Part shown: piece by piece, positions 42,857 to 51,695 of the stretch
Numbering within the stretch: the stretch's first letter is position 1
Layout: every line of letters begins with the position of its first letter
DNA from: Mycoplana azooxidifex
Lineage (GTDB): Bacteria; Pseudomonadota; Alphaproteobacteria; Rhizobiales; Rhizobiaceae
Assembly: GCF_014196765.1 (NCBI RefSeq)
Contig: NZ_JACIEE010000001.1
Span: forward strand, 558,001-622,000
Direction of reading: 5' to 3'
Length of the DNA: 64,000 nucleotides
Program-made: the position numbers and the translations under genes
Notes under the pieces: generated by a model
Databases searched by the model: none
What the model was told of the DNA's origin: nothing
What the model saw: only the letters and a program-made list of their open reading frames with translations

Positions 42857-44227
42857 TCACGCCCGCTCGAACCCTCTTGCCACCTCCCAGTCCGTCACCC
42901 GGCGATCGTATTCCTCCTGCTCCCATTCGGCGGCGCGCGTGTAGTGGTCGATCACGTCCTCACCGAAGGCCTCGCGCAGCATCTTCGACGTGGTCATGAA
43001 TTCGGTCGCCTCGCGCAGCGTCTTCGGGATCTCGCGGATGCCCTGGCCGCCATAGGCGTCGCCGACGAACGGCGCCTCCAGTTCCAGGTTGCCCTCGATC
43101 CCGGCGATGCCGGCGGCAAGCAGGGCCGCCATGGCGAGATAGGGGTTGAGGTCGGAGCCGCCGACGCGGCATTCGATGCGGATCGCCTTGGTCCCCTCGC
43201 CGCACAGCCGGTATCCGGCCGTGCGGTTGTCCTTGCTCCACACCGCCTTGGTCGGCGCGAAGGTGCCGGCCATAAAGCGCTTGTAGGAATTGATGTAGGG
43301 CGCGAGGAAATAGGTGATCTCGCTCGCATGGTTCAAAAGCCCGGCGACGTAGTTGCGCATCATATCCGACATGCCGTACTTCGCCTCGGCATCGTGGAAC
43401 ATCGACGTCTTGCCGTCGAGGCTCCAGAGCGACTGGTGGATATGCGAGGACGAGCCGGCGGCGGAATAATGCCACTTGGCGAGGAAGGTGATCGCCTTAC
43501 CGCGCTGCCAGGCGATCTCCTTGCAGCTGTTCTTGATGATCGCGTGCCGGTCGGCCATGGCGAGCGCATCGGCGTAGCGCACGTTGATCTCCTCCTGGCC
43601 GGCCGAGGCCTCGCCCTTGGAGTTCTCCACCGGAATGCCAGCGCCCTGCAGGCCGTTGCGGATCGCCCGCATCACGTCCTCTTCCTTGGTCGTCTGGAAG
43701 ATGTGGTAGTCCTGGTTGTAGCCGCTGACCAGCCTGAGGTCGCGGTAGCCGCTCTCGCGGGCATCGTCATAGCTCTGGTCGAACAGGAAGAATTCCAGCT
43801 CGCTCGCCATGTAGGCCTTCAGCCCCATCGCCTCCAGCCGTTTGACCTGCCTCTTCAGGATCGCGCGCGGCGAGTGCGGCACTTCCTTGTGAGTGTTGTG
43901 GTCGAGCACGTCGCAGAGCACCAGCGCCGTCCCCTCGAGCCACGGCACTTTGCGCAACGTCGCAAGGTCGGGCTTCATGGTATAGTCGCCATAGCCTGCA
44001 GCCCAACTGGTCGAGCGATAGCCGGAAACGGTCTCCATCTCCATGTCGGTCGCCAGCAGGTAGTTGCAGCTGTGCGTCTCCTCGTAAGCGCCGTCGACGA
44101 AATACTGGGCATGGAACCGCTTGCCCATCAGGCGGCCCTGCATGTCCACGAGGCATGCGAGGACGGTATCGATGCGCCCTTCGGCGACATCCTTCTTCAG
44201 GTCGTCAAAACTGTAGGTCATGGTCAT
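42857..44227 (-). CDS. Glutamine synthetase-family ligase (gamma-glutamylamide/polyamine synthetase type)
   Basis: 456 residues of the GlnA3/PuuA group. ELEFFLF (about 140) is the metal-binding Glu motif, NSKGEASAGQEEINVRYADAL the second metal site, FLAKWHYSAAGSSSHIHQSLW the His-loop, and NRTAGYRLCGEGTKAIRIECRVGGSDLNPYLAMAALL the C-terminal site. The adenylylation Tyr loop of GlnA is absent. Such enzymes glutamylate amines using ATP, as in putrescine or ethanolamine use. The gene sits between dctP and the toxin-antitoxin pair. A 12-bp hairpin separates it from dctP. Confidence 0.88.
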   Translation of the reverse strand: MTMTYSFDDLKKDVAEGRIDTVLACLVDMQGRLMGKRFHAQYFVDGAYEETHSCNYLLATDMEMETVSGYRSTSWAAGYGDYTMKPDLATLRKVPWLEGTALVLCDVLDHNTHKEVPHSPRAILKRQVKRLEAMGLKAYMASELEFFLFDQSYDDARESGYRDLRLVSGYNQDYHIFQTTKEEDVMRAIRNGLQGAGIPVENSKGEASAGQEEINVRYADALAMADRHAIIKNSCKEIAWQRGKAITFLAKWHYSAAGSSSHIHQSLWSLDGKTSMFHDAEAKYGMSDMMRNYVAGLLNHASEITYFLAPYINSYKRFMAGTFAPTKAVWSKDNRTAGYRLCGEGTKAIRIECRVGGSDLNPYLAMAALLAAGIAGIEGNLELEAPFVGDAYGGQGIREIPKTLREATEFMTTSKMLREAFGEDVIDHYTRAAEWEQEEYDRRVTDWEVARGFERA

Positions 44228-44257
44228 CGGGGCGGTCCTGGGGGTTGCCGTTTCATG

Positions 44258-44290
44258 CCGGTCCGGGCCGCATGCATCGGCCCGGACCGG
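44258..44290 (-). terminator. Strong intercistronic hairpin between dctP and the GS-like gene
   Basis: Perfect 12-bp arms CCGGTCCGGGCC (44258-44269) and GGCCCGGACCGG (44279-44290) with a 9-nt loop. No T run follows. It may protect the dctP transcript or partly end transcription so that the binding protein is made in excess. Confidence 0.6.
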
Positions 44291-44305
44291 ATAGGTGCGC
44301 TCACA

Positions 44306-45361
44306 TCAGCCGTTGACGTAGGGCGGACCGGCCTTGTTGATGATGGCGTTGTAGTCCTCGAAGATCTTGACGACCTTGGCGGCCGTCTCGCCCTGCTCGG
44401 CGATCTCCTTCCAGAACACCTTCGCAGCCTCTTCCACCGGCTGCCACTCGGCCGCCGGGATGCTGGTCAGCTTCAGCTTCGTGCCCTCGGCGCGCAGCTT
44501 CGCCTCACCGCCCCAATACCACTGGTCGCGGTAGTTGTTGCCGGCCTCGATCGCCGCCAGGACCAGCTTCTTCAGGTGCTCCGGCAGCTCCGCCCACTTC
44601 TTCTCGTTGACGAAGAAGGAACCGATCCAGGCGCCCGAGATGTTGTTGGTCAGGAAGTGGTCCGTCACGTCGGCCCAGCCGACCGTGTAGTCCTCGGTGA
44701 TGCCCGACCAGGCCATGCCGTCGAGTTCGCCGGTCTGCACGGCGACCTGCGCGTCCTCGTAGGGGATCGTCACCGGCACGACGCCGAACTGGGTGAGGAA
44801 GCGGCCCGCTGTCGGGAAGGTGTAGAGGCGCAGGCCCTGGAGGTCGGCGAGCGTGTTGATGGGCTTCTTGGTGTTGAAGTGGCACGGGTCCTGCCCCGAC
44901 GACGATAGCCACACGACGCCGCCGACCTTTTCATAGGCCGAGCGCCAGATATCGGCGAGGCCGTACTGCTTGAAGAGCACCGGCACGTCGAGGATCTGCT
45001 TCGTAGCAAGCGGGAAATAACCGCCGAAGGTGGCGACTTCCGCTGGCGAGGCCATCGAGTCGTCGTCGGAATGCACCGCGTCGATCGTTCCCGCCTGGAG
45101 GGCGCGGAACAATTCGCCGGTCGGAACGATCTGGTCGGCGAAGTAGAGTTCGATCTCCAGCTCGCCCTTGGCGGCGGCGTTGATCGCGTCGATGATCGGC
45201 TTGGTGACATGCTCGCCCAATGCTGCGCCCGCATAGGTCTGGAAACGCCACTTGATCGCCGTCTGGGCCTTCACGATGGCCGGCGTCGCAAGCGTTGCGG
45301 CACCTGCCGCCCCGATCGTCGCAGCACCTGCCCTGCTCAGAAATTGCCGTCTGTTGGTCAT
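44306..45361 (-). CDS. dctP: TRAP transporter substrate-binding protein DctP
   Basis: 351-residue periplasmic receptor. The N-terminus NRRQFLSRAGAATIGAAGAA is a Tat-like signal (RRQFL), cleaved near IVKAQ. The DctP fold shows IKWRFQTYAGAALGEHVTKPIIDAI, LQGLRLYTFPTAGRFLTQFG (the Arg that binds the ligand carboxylate lies in GLRL) and VQTGELDGMAWSG. The subfamily resembles receptors for 2-oxo acids or other monocarboxylates. Order on the strand is dctQ-dctM-dctP; 130 nt separate it from dctM. Confidence 0.9.
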   Translation of the reverse strand: MTNRRQFLSRAGAATIGAAGAATLATPAIVKAQTAIKWRFQTYAGAALGEHVTKPIIDAINAAAKGELEIELYFADQIVPTGELFRALQAGTIDAVHSDDDSMASPAEVATFGGYFPLATKQILDVPVLFKQYGLADIWRSAYEKVGGVVWLSSSGQDPCHFNTKKPINTLADLQGLRLYTFPTAGRFLTQFGVVPVTIPYEDAQVAVQTGELDGMAWSGITEDYTVGWADVTDHFLTNNISGAWIGSFFVNEKKWAELPEHLKKLVLAAIEAGNNYRDQWYWGGEAKLRAEGTKLKLTSIPAAEWQPVEEAAKVFWKEIAEQGETAAKVVKIFEDYNAIINKAGPPYVNG

Positions 45362-45491
45362 GTCTTTATCCCTCTGGTTACATTCTGGTTTCTTGCCGGG
45401 AACGGCCGTTCATCCCGGTCGGTCAATTGTCTTTTCTTCTGTCGGCCTCGTTTTTCGAATTCCCGGTGGCTGTCGCCGCCGGGAACCCCGG

Positions 45492-46814
45492 TCATTTGGA
45501 GTAGTAGTTGTTCGGCAGCCACGTCGCGATCTCGGGGAACACGCCGATGATGATCAGGCTCGCCACCATGATGCCGACGAAAGGCCAGATCGACCGGTAG
45601 ATATCGGTCATGCCGATGCCGGGCGGCGCCATGGCGCGCATCATGAACAGGTTGTAGCCGAACGGCGGGGTGATGTAGGCGATCTGGCAGGTGATCGTGT
45701 AGAGCACGCCGTACCAGACCAGATCGAACCCGAGCTTCTGCACCAACGGGATATAGAGCGGCGCGACGATGACGAGCATCGCCGTGTCGTCGAGGAACAT
45801 CCCCATGATCAGGAACGAGACCTGCATCAGCACCAGCACCTGCCATGGCTCCAGCCCGAGGTCGCCGAGGAAGAAGCGCTCGATCGACTTCACCGCGCCG
45901 AGACCGTCGAAGACGGCACCGAAGCAGAGCGAGGCGATCAGGATCCACATGAACATGCAGGTGATCCCGAGCGTCTTCTGCAACACGTCGTTCCAAAGGC
46001 GGAAAGTCAGGCGGCCGCGCTGCCAGGCTACGAGCGCCGAGGAGATCGCGCCGACCGCGGAGCTTTCCACGAGGCTGGCGATGCCGCTGAGGAACAGCCA
46101 CATCATCAGCGCGAAGATGCCGAGCGGCACGATGCCCGCCGATAGCAGGACGATCTTCTCGCGCAACGGTACATTGCGCTCGGAAGCCGGCAGCGCCGGA
46201 CCGAGCGACGGGGTGATCTGGCAACGGATATAGACATAGGCCGCCATGATGGCCGCCATCATCAGGCCCGGCAGCACGCCGGCAAGCCAGAGCTGGCCGA
46301 CGGGCACGCGCGCGATCATGCCGTAGAGCACGAGTACCACGCTGGGCGGCAGCAGGATGCCGAGCGTGGAACCGCCCTGCACCACCCCGGTCATCATCAC
46401 CTTGTCGTAGCCGCGGCGCAGAAGCTCCGGCAGCGCAATGGTGGCTCCGATCGCCATGCCGGCGACCGAAAGCCCGTTCATGGCGGAGATGATGACCATC
46501 AGCCCGACGGTGCCGAGCGCCAGCCCCCCGTTGATCGGCCCCATCCAGACGTGGATCGCCTTGTACATGTCCTCGGCGATGCCGGATTCCGACAGCATGT
46601 AGCCCATGAAGACGAACATCGGCACCGTCAGCATCGGGTACCACTTGACGAGCTTCATGGCCGAGGCGAAGCCCATTTCCGAACCGCCCGTACCCCACAG
46701 CAAGAAGGCCGCGATGACGCCGACGAAACCGATGACGGCGAAGACCCGCTGCCCGGTGAGCAGCAGCACCATCATCGCGGAAAACATCGTTATTGCGATG
46801 AACTCGTAACTCAT
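45492..46814 (-). CDS. dctM: TRAP transporter large permease DctM
   Basis: 440-residue sodium-coupled permease with about 12 hydrophobic segments. Characteristic stretches are MKLVKWYPMLTVPMFVFMGYMLSESGIAEDMYKAIHVWMGPINGGLALGT, GGSTLGILLPPSVVLVLYGMIA, MGMFLDDTAMLVIVAPLYIPL and YITPPFGYNLFMMRAMAPP. The last two are DctM signatures. It overlaps dctQ by 4 nt (ATGA) and works with DctQ and DctP. Confidence 0.94.
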   Translation of the reverse strand: MSYEFIAITMFSAMMVLLLTGQRVFAVIGFVGVIAAFLLWGTGGSEMGFASAMKLVKWYPMLTVPMFVFMGYMLSESGIAEDMYKAIHVWMGPINGGLALGTVGLMVIISAMNGLSVAGMAIGATIALPELLRRGYDKVMMTGVVQGGSTLGILLPPSVVLVLYGMIARVPVGQLWLAGVLPGLMMAAIMAAYVYIRCQITPSLGPALPASERNVPLREKIVLLSAGIVPLGIFALMMWLFLSGIASLVESSAVGAISSALVAWQRGRLTFRLWNDVLQKTLGITCMFMWILIASLCFGAVFDGLGAVKSIERFFLGDLGLEPWQVLVLMQVSFLIMGMFLDDTAMLVIVAPLYIPLVQKLGFDLVWYGVLYTITCQIAYITPPFGYNLFMMRAMAPPGIGMTDIYRSIWPFVGIMVASLIIIGVFPEIATWLPNNYYSK

Positions 46815-47320
46815 GCGATCGGCCTTCCCCGCAGTTCGGCGATATCCTTGAAGAGGGCCGAAAACGCTTGCGCCAGCATCATCACGATGCCGAGCGTCAT
46901 GATGATCTTGAGCGGCGCCATGTAGGGCGCCCAGGCGCTGAAGCTTTTTTCCTTGAACTGGATGGCGTAGGTCGTGCTCGTAATGCCGCCGTAGAGCATG
47001 AAGCCGAGGAAGACGATCAGCGCAATCGCCGTGACGAGATCGAATGCCGCCCGCTTGCGGCCCGACCAGCTGCCGTAGAACAGGTCCATGCGCACATGGT
47101 CGTCGGTCTGCATCGCGAAGGCGCCGCCCAGCATGTAGTAGGCCGCCATGGTGAACTGCGCCGATTCCAGCGTCCAGTTGGCCGGCAGGTGGAAGGCCTT
47201 GGACACCGAGGAATAGAGCAGGATCGCGAACATCGCGAAAATAAGATACATCGCGAAGAGGCCGACCCGCCTGTTGAAGCGGTCGACCACGCGGACATAG
47301 GTCTTGATGAACTCAGGCAT
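46811..47320 (-). CDS. dctQ: TRAP transporter small permease DctQ
   Basis: 169 residues with four membrane helices, including LFAMYLIFAMFAILLYSSV and FDLVTAIALIVFLGFMLYG, and the DctQ mid-region AAYYMLGGAFAMQTDDHVRMDLFYGSWSGRKRA with the conserved RxD-type motif. ATG 47320 follows GGAGG. The first gene of the TRAP unit, it begins 138 nt after the amidohydrolase gene ends. Confidence 0.92.
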   Translation of the reverse strand: MPEFIKTYVRVVDRFNRRVGLFAMYLIFAMFAILLYSSVSKAFHLPANWTLESAQFTMAAYYMLGGAFAMQTDDHVRMDLFYGSWSGRKRAAFDLVTAIALIVFLGFMLYGGITSTTYAIQFKEKSFSAWAPYMAPLKIIMTLGIVMMLAQAFSALFKDIAELRGRPIA

Positions 47321-47457
47321 CACCCGGCCTCCCCGTACCGGATGCATTCGATTGCCGAATTACCCTCCCGGCATAGTAACGAACCCATATGACATCTCTT
47401 TCTTCTTCACGGTTGTGTCCTTGTCTCCGCGGACGTGCCGTCCCCTGGGGTCTTTTG

Positions 47458-48222
47458 TCAGCTTGCGCCAGGCAGGCTCTCCAGGAGCAGCCCGGTCAGA
47501 TAGTCGGCCACGACCCCTTGGCCGGCTTCGTCCCTGACGAGATCGTTGCGGATCTCGATCATCACGTTGAGCAGGCCATTGGCGAGGCCGTGCTCCTTGA
47601 GCGTATGCGTCACGCCGTCTTCCGGCCCGTAGGGCTCGTTCCGGCGCACGTCGAAAAGGCTGCCGCCGCCTGCGGCCGCGGCGAGCACGGCATCGGCGAG
47701 CCGGCCGTCGCTGTCGTGGAGAATGCCGATTTCCACGGCGCGCGGCTTGCCGAAATAGACCGGCGTGAAACTGTGGACCGTCACGATCGCCGGCGCCCTG
47801 CCATCGGCGAGGCGCCGGCGCACCAGGTCCGCGATCCGGTCCCGAAAGGGAAAATAGAGCGTCCGCGCCCGCTCCAGGCGCGCCTCCGGCGTGAGCGCGG
47901 CGTTGCCTGGCACGGGATAGATCTCGCTCGTCGCCGGCATCGCGCCCGGCGAATCCGGCGGCCGGTTGCAATCATAGACCAGGCGGGAGAAGCGCTGATG
48001 GACCAGGGTCGCGTCGAGACTCTTCGCCATCATGCGCGAGACCGCGAGTGCACCCGGATCCCAGGCAATGTGGCTCTCGAGCGCCTCGATCGAAAGTCCG
48101 AGCGTGCCGAAATGCTCGGGTATCCGCCGCGACGCGTGCTCGCAGACCAGGATGAACCGGCTGCGGCCCTCGGCGTTCTCGACGGCGACGGGATCGCCTT
48201 CCTGGTCGGTCAATATTCCCAT
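47458..48222 (-). CDS. N-formylglutamate amidohydrolase-family enzyme
   Basis: 254-residue metal amidohydrolase (FGase/HutG-like). Family segments are FILVCEHASRRIPEHFGTLGL (about 23-43), SHIAWDPGALAVSRMMAKSLDATLVHQRFSRLVYDCNRPPDSP (about 51-93) and AIVTVHSFTPVYFGKPRAVEIGILHD (about 146-171). No other histidine-degradation gene is nearby, so it probably works on another N-acyl or N-formyl substrate. It is first in the nine-gene array and divergent from the RpiR regulator. Confidence 0.88.
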   Translation of the reverse strand: MGILTDQEGDPVAVENAEGRSRFILVCEHASRRIPEHFGTLGLSIEALESHIAWDPGALAVSRMMAKSLDATLVHQRFSRLVYDCNRPPDSPGAMPATSEIYPVPGNAALTPEARLERARTLYFPFRDRIADLVRRRLADGRAPAIVTVHSFTPVYFGKPRAVEIGILHDSDGRLADAVLAAAAGGGSLFDVRRNEPYGPEDGVTHTLKEHGLANGLLNVMIEIRNDLVRDEAGQGVVADYLTGLLLESLPGAS

Positions 48223-48258
48223 GCAGCCGGTCCCCTCGATCGGCCAAAATTTTCTTGA

Positions 48259-48323
48259 TGAAGAGAATTCTTCACCTTTTCCACCATGTCAACAGGGTTT
48301 GAAATTTTCTCTTCAAAAATTCA
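48259..48323. promoter_or_regulatory. Two palindromes between the catabolic array and rpiR, predicted RpiR operators
   Basis: TGAAGA-GAAT-TCTTCA (48259-48274) is a perfect 6-bp inverted repeat. A second repeat at 48300-48323 has arms TGAAATTTT and AAAAATTCA with 6 nt between and 8 of 9 pairs. It abuts a promoter-like TTGACT (48325) and TTTAAT (48349) spaced 18 nt, directed to rpiR. Confidence 0.65.
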
Positions 48324-48395
48324 TTTGACTCGAAATATGACAGCGATGTTTAATTTTGTTCAAGACCGCCAGAGAGCGGCAGACAGGGGAAGAAT

Positions 48396-49274
48396 TTGAC
48401 GTTGAATCAGGCGACCACCACGGTGTCGGACGTGATCAACGCCCATTTCGACGCACTCACGCGCGCCGAAAGACAGCTGGCGGCATCACTCCTCGACAAC
48501 TATCCCGTCTCCGGCCTCGGCAGCATCACGACGGTTGCCGAGAACGCCCGCGTTTCGACGCCGACCGTCGCGCGCATGGTCCAGAAGCTCGGCTATCGCG
48601 GCTTCCCCGATTTCCAGGCGCACCTGCACCATGAACTGGAGGCAACACTCTCCAACCCGATCGCCAAGCACGACCGGTGGGCGGCCAACGCACCGGGCAC
48701 GCATATCCTCAACCGTTTCGCCGACGCCATCACGAACAACCTGCGCCAAACCCTGTCGCAGATCGAGATCGCCGACTTCGACGGCGCGGCCGCTTTGATC
48801 GCCAACCGCAAGCGCAACGTCTACCTCGTCGGCGGGCGGATCACCAAGGCGCTCGCGGACTATCTCTTCACCCACCTGCAGGTCATCCGGCCGAACGTCA
48901 CGCAGCTTGCCTCCAATCCCAGTTCCTGGCCGCAATACGTCCTGAACATGAAGGCGGGCGACGTCATCGTCGTCTTCGACATCCGCCGCTACGAGCAGGA
49001 GATAGAGACCCTCTCCCGCGTCGCCCGCGCCCGCGGCGTGGAGATCGTGCTGTTTACCGATCAGTGGGCTTCGCCGATCGCCAAGCACGCCACCCACGCC
49101 TTCCGCATCCAGATCGAGGCGCCGTCCGCCTGGGACTCGTCCGTGGTCACGCTGTTCGTCGTGGAGGCGCTGATCGAGGCTGTGCAGAGCGCCAACTGGA
49201 GCGAGACGCGCGACCGGATGAAGTCGCTCGAGGAACTGTTCGAGGCAAGCCGCCTGTTCCGGAAGCCGAGATAA
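48396..49274 (+). CDS. MurR/RpiR-family transcriptional regulator
   Basis: 292 residues. The N-terminal HTH_6 domain is LTRAERQLAASLLDNYPVSGLGSITTVAENARVSTPTVARMVQKLGYRGFPDFQ (about 21-74), and a C-terminal SIS domain at about 130-260 (VYLVGGRITKALADYLFTHL, GDVIVVFDIRRYEQE) binds a phosphosugar-like or other effector. The gene starts with TTG preceded by AGGGGA; the second codon pair offers another TTG. It is divergent from the amidohydrolase-TRAP array and probably controls it. Confidence 0.9.
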   Translation: MTLNQATTTVSDVINAHFDALTRAERQLAASLLDNYPVSGLGSITTVAENARVSTPTVARMVQKLGYRGFPDFQAHLHHELEATLSNPIAKHDRWAANAPGTHILNRFADAITNNLRQTLSQIEIADFDGAAALIANRKRNVYLVGGRITKALADYLFTHLQVIRPNVTQLASNPSSWPQYVLNMKAGDVIVVFDIRRYEQEIETLSRVARARGVEIVLFTDQWASPIAKHATHAFRIQIEAPSAWDSSVVTLFVVEALIEAVQSANWSETRDRMKSLEELFEASRLFRKPR

Positions 49275-49325
49275 ACCGCGACCAAGTCGACCAATGCCCG
49301 GTAAATCGAGAAAAGCATGTAAAAA

Positions 49326-49343
49326 CTGTCACATAAGCTTCAT
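49326..49343 (+). promoter_or_regulatory. Pho box-like repeat upstream of the ABC importer
   Basis: CTGTCAC-ATAA-GCTTCAT follows the 7-4-7 plan of the PhoB box; the first half matches 6 of 7 and the second 4 of 7. It lies 57 nt before the ATG. A perfect palindrome CAGCTTCG-C-CGAAGCTG follows at 49357-49373 and may be a second operator. Confidence 0.6.
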
Positions 49344-49400
49344 GCCGCACCAGTATCAGCTTCGCCGAAGCTGACTGACACACCAAAGGAGATACTCGTG

Positions 49401-50504
49401 ATGTCACGCACCCGCCGCCTGCTCTCGCTTACCACGGCCATTTTCGTGGCCACCACGGCGGTCGCCGCCGCCGAGCCGAGCGCCGAGCTCGTCGAAGCCG
49501 CCAAGAAGGAAGGCAAGCTGACCACCATCGCCCTGCCCCACAGCTGGTGCGGCTATGGCGACATCATCGCCGGCTTCAAGGCCAAGTACCCGGAAATCAC
49601 GGTCAACGAACTGAACCCGGATGCAGGCTCGGGCGACGAGATCGAGGCCATCAAGGCCAACAAGGGCAATACCGGCGACCAGGCCCCTGACGTCATCGAC
49701 GTCGGCCTGTCGTTCGGCCCGTCCTCCAAGGCCGAAGGCCTGATCCAGCCCTACAAGGTCGAGACCTGGGATTCCATCCCCGACAGCGCCAAGGATGCCG
49801 ACGGCCACTGGTACGGCGACTACTACGGCGTTCTCTCCTTCGTCGTGAACACCGACATCGTCAAGGAAGTGCCGAAGGACTGGGCCGACCTGACCAAGGC
49901 CGACTACGCCAACGCCGTTGCCCTCGCCGGCGACCCGCGCACCTCCAACCAGGCCGTTCAGGCAGCCTATGCCGCCGGTCTCGCCAAGGGTGAAACCGAC
50001 GCCGCCAAGGCCGGCGAAGCAGGCCTGGCGCACTTCGCCGAGATCAACAAGGCCGGCAACTTCGTTCCGGTCATCGGCAAGTCGGCCTCGCTGGCACAGG
50101 GCTCGACCCCGATCGTGATCGCCTGGGACTATAACGGCCTGGCCTGGCGCGACACGCTGGCCGGCAACCCGCCGCTGGAAGTCGTCGTACCGGAAACCGG
50201 CGTCGTCGCCGGCGTCTACGTGCAGGCGATCTCTGCCTTCGCCCCGCACCCGAACGCCGCCAAGCTGTGGATGGAGTACCTCTATTCCGACGAAGGCCAG
50301 CTCGGCTACCTGAAGGGCTACTGCCACCCGATCCGCTTCAACGACCTCGTGAAGAACGGCAAGGTTCCGCAGGAAATGCTCGACAAGCTGCCGCCGGCCG
50401 CTGCCTATGAAAAGGCCGTCTTCCCGACGCTCGAGGAGCAGGAAGCCGGCAAGGCCGCGATCACCACCAAGTGGGACAGCGTCGTCGGCGCCAACGTCCA
50501 GTAA
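49401..50504 (+). CDS. ABC transporter extracellular substrate-binding protein
   Basis: 367-residue periplasmic protein with a signal peptide ending AVAAAEP (about 24). The type II binding fold reads LTTIALPHSWCGYGDIIAGFKAKYPEITVNELNPDAGSGDEIEAIKAN and later TPIVIAWDYNGLAW and FAPHPNAAKLWMEYLYSDEGQLGYL. It belongs to the broad group that binds iron, thiamine, 2-aminoethylphosphonate or polyamines. The Pho box upstream makes a phosphorus compound such as an aminophosphonate the best guess. AAGGAG stands 9 nt before ATG 49401; GTG 49398 is an alternative. Confidence 0.85.
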   Translation: MSRTRRLLSLTTAIFVATTAVAAAEPSAELVEAAKKEGKLTTIALPHSWCGYGDIIAGFKAKYPEITVNELNPDAGSGDEIEAIKANKGNTGDQAPDVIDVGLSFGPSSKAEGLIQPYKVETWDSIPDSAKDADGHWYGDYYGVLSFVVNTDIVKEVPKDWADLTKADYANAVALAGDPRTSNQAVQAAYAAGLAKGETDAAKAGEAGLAHFAEINKAGNFVPVIGKSASLAQGSTPIVIAWDYNGLAWRDTLAGNPPLEVVVPETGVVAGVYVQAISAFAPHPNAAKLWMEYLYSDEGQLGYLKGYCHPIRFNDLVKNGKVPQEMLDKLPPAAAYEKAVFPTLEEQEAGKAAITTKWDSVVGANVQ

Positions 50505-50516
50505 GGCAGACATACG

Positions 50517-50542
50517 TGCCTCCCGCCATGTGGCGGGAGGCA
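50517..50542 (+). terminator. Hairpin after the substrate-binding protein gene
   Basis: Perfect 11-bp stem TGCCTCCCGCC / GGCGGGAGGCA with loop ATGT, 13 nt after the stop; no T run. Probably a partial terminator or mRNA stabiliser that favours the binding protein over the permeases. Confidence 0.7.
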
Positions 50543-50560
50543 TTGACCACCCTTGTTGCC

Positions 50561-50679
50561 CGTCATGCTCGGGCCTGTCCCGAGCAATTGAGCACCTCGC
50601 CTGGCCTGAGAGTTAAGTAAATGAACTCAAGGACTTGAGATGGCTCGACAGATCCTCGGCACAAGGCCGAGGATGACGA
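50561..50679. repeat. Palindromic intergenic mosaic element, copy 3 (RIME-like)
   Basis: Starts CGTCATGCTCGGGCCTGTCC and ends CTCGGCACAAGGCCGAGGAT-GACG, the same ends as the elements near 30 kb with a different centre. It lies inside the ABC operon, between the binding-protein gene and the first permease (the 50505-50825 gap, which has no gene). Confidence 0.78.
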
Positions 50680-50825
50680 CGTGGGCGTTGGGAGGTGTAT
50701 CGACATCCAGCCTTTCGCCCCGTTCGACGAGAGGTCTCCGTACATACGTGCCACGCGGATTGCGTCCGCGCCATTTCCGTCTACAGTCCTAGTTTCTCGC
50801 CATTTTCCGGACGATTGCCCGCTCC

Positions 50826-51695
50826 ATGAGCCATTCAGCCCTGATAGACCGCCGCACCGTCATCGATTGGCTCGGCATCGCGCCGTTCATGATCTTCGCG
50901 CTCCTGTTTCTGATCCTGCCGACGCTCTATCTGGTGACCGGCGCGTTTCTCACGCCCGAAGGTGATTTCACCTTCAAGAATATCGGCGACCTGTTTTCCC
51001 CCAACATCCTCAGCGCCTACTGGATCAGCATCAAGGTGTCGCTCGCCTCCTCGCTCGGCGGCGCGATTATCGGCTTCTTCCTCGCCTGGGCGATCGTCAT
51101 GGGCGGCCTTCCCAGATCCATCCGCTCCGGCCTGCTGACCTTTTCCGGGGTCGCCTCGAATTTCGCCGGCGTCCCGCTCGCCTTCGCCTTCATCGCCACC
51201 CTCGGCCGCACCGGGCTCGTTACCGTGCTCCTGCGCGACATGATCGGCTTCAACCTCTATTCCACCGGCTTCAACCTCCTGTCCTTCTTCGGCTTGACCA
51301 TCACCTACATGTTCTTCCAGATCCCGCTGATGGTGCTGATCCTGACCCCGGCGCTCGACGGCATGAAGAGGGAATGGCGCGAGGCCTCCGAGATCCTCGG
51401 CGCCTCCACCTGGCAGTACTGGCGCATGATTGCGCTGCCGATCCTGTGGCCGAGCCTGCTCGGCACGACGCTGCTGTTGTTCGCCAACGCCTTCGGCGCG
51501 ATCGCCACCGCCTACGCGCTGACCGGATCGTCGCTCAACATCGTGCCGATCCTGCTCTACGCGCAGATCCGCGGCGACGTGCTGCACAACCCCAACCTCG
51601 GCTATGCGCTGGCGCTCGGCATGATCGTCATCACCGGGCTGTCCAACGTCCTCTACATCTGGCTGCGCTCGCGCGCCGAACGGTGGCAGAAATGA
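50826..51695 (+). CDS. ABC transporter permease (first)
   Basis: 289-residue inner-membrane permease of the binding-protein-dependent type with six membrane helices. The EAA loop that contacts the ATPase is EWREASEILGASTWQYWRMIALPILWPSLLGTTLLL (about 181-216). Helix 1 is FMIFALLFLILPTLYLVTGAFL. The stop overlaps the next permease start (ATGA). It works with the binding protein at 49401, the second permease and the ATPase at 52494. Confidence 0.92.
   Translation: MSHSALIDRRTVIDWLGIAPFMIFALLFLILPTLYLVTGAFLTPEGDFTFKNIGDLFSPNILSAYWISIKVSLASSLGGAIIGFFLAWAIVMGGLPRSIRSGLLTFSGVASNFAGVPLAFAFIATLGRTGLVTVLLRDMIGFNLYSTGFNLLSFFGLTITYMFFQIPLMVLILTPALDGMKREWREASEILGASTWQYWRMIALPILWPSLLGTTLLLFANAFGAIATAYALTGSSLNIVPILLYAQIRGDVLHNPNLGYALALGMIVITGLSNVLYIWLRSRAERWQK

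Noticed and set aside
42857-44227. Housekeeping glutamine synthetase GlnA
   Set aside because: The adenylylation loop is missing and the sequence and context fit the GlnA3/PuuA-like ligases rather than ammonia-assimilating GlnA.
47458-48222. Histidine utilisation operon (hutG)
   Set aside because: The enzyme family fits, but hutH, hutU, hutI and hutF are absent and the neighbours are a TRAP system and a GS-like ligase, so no hut symbol was assigned.
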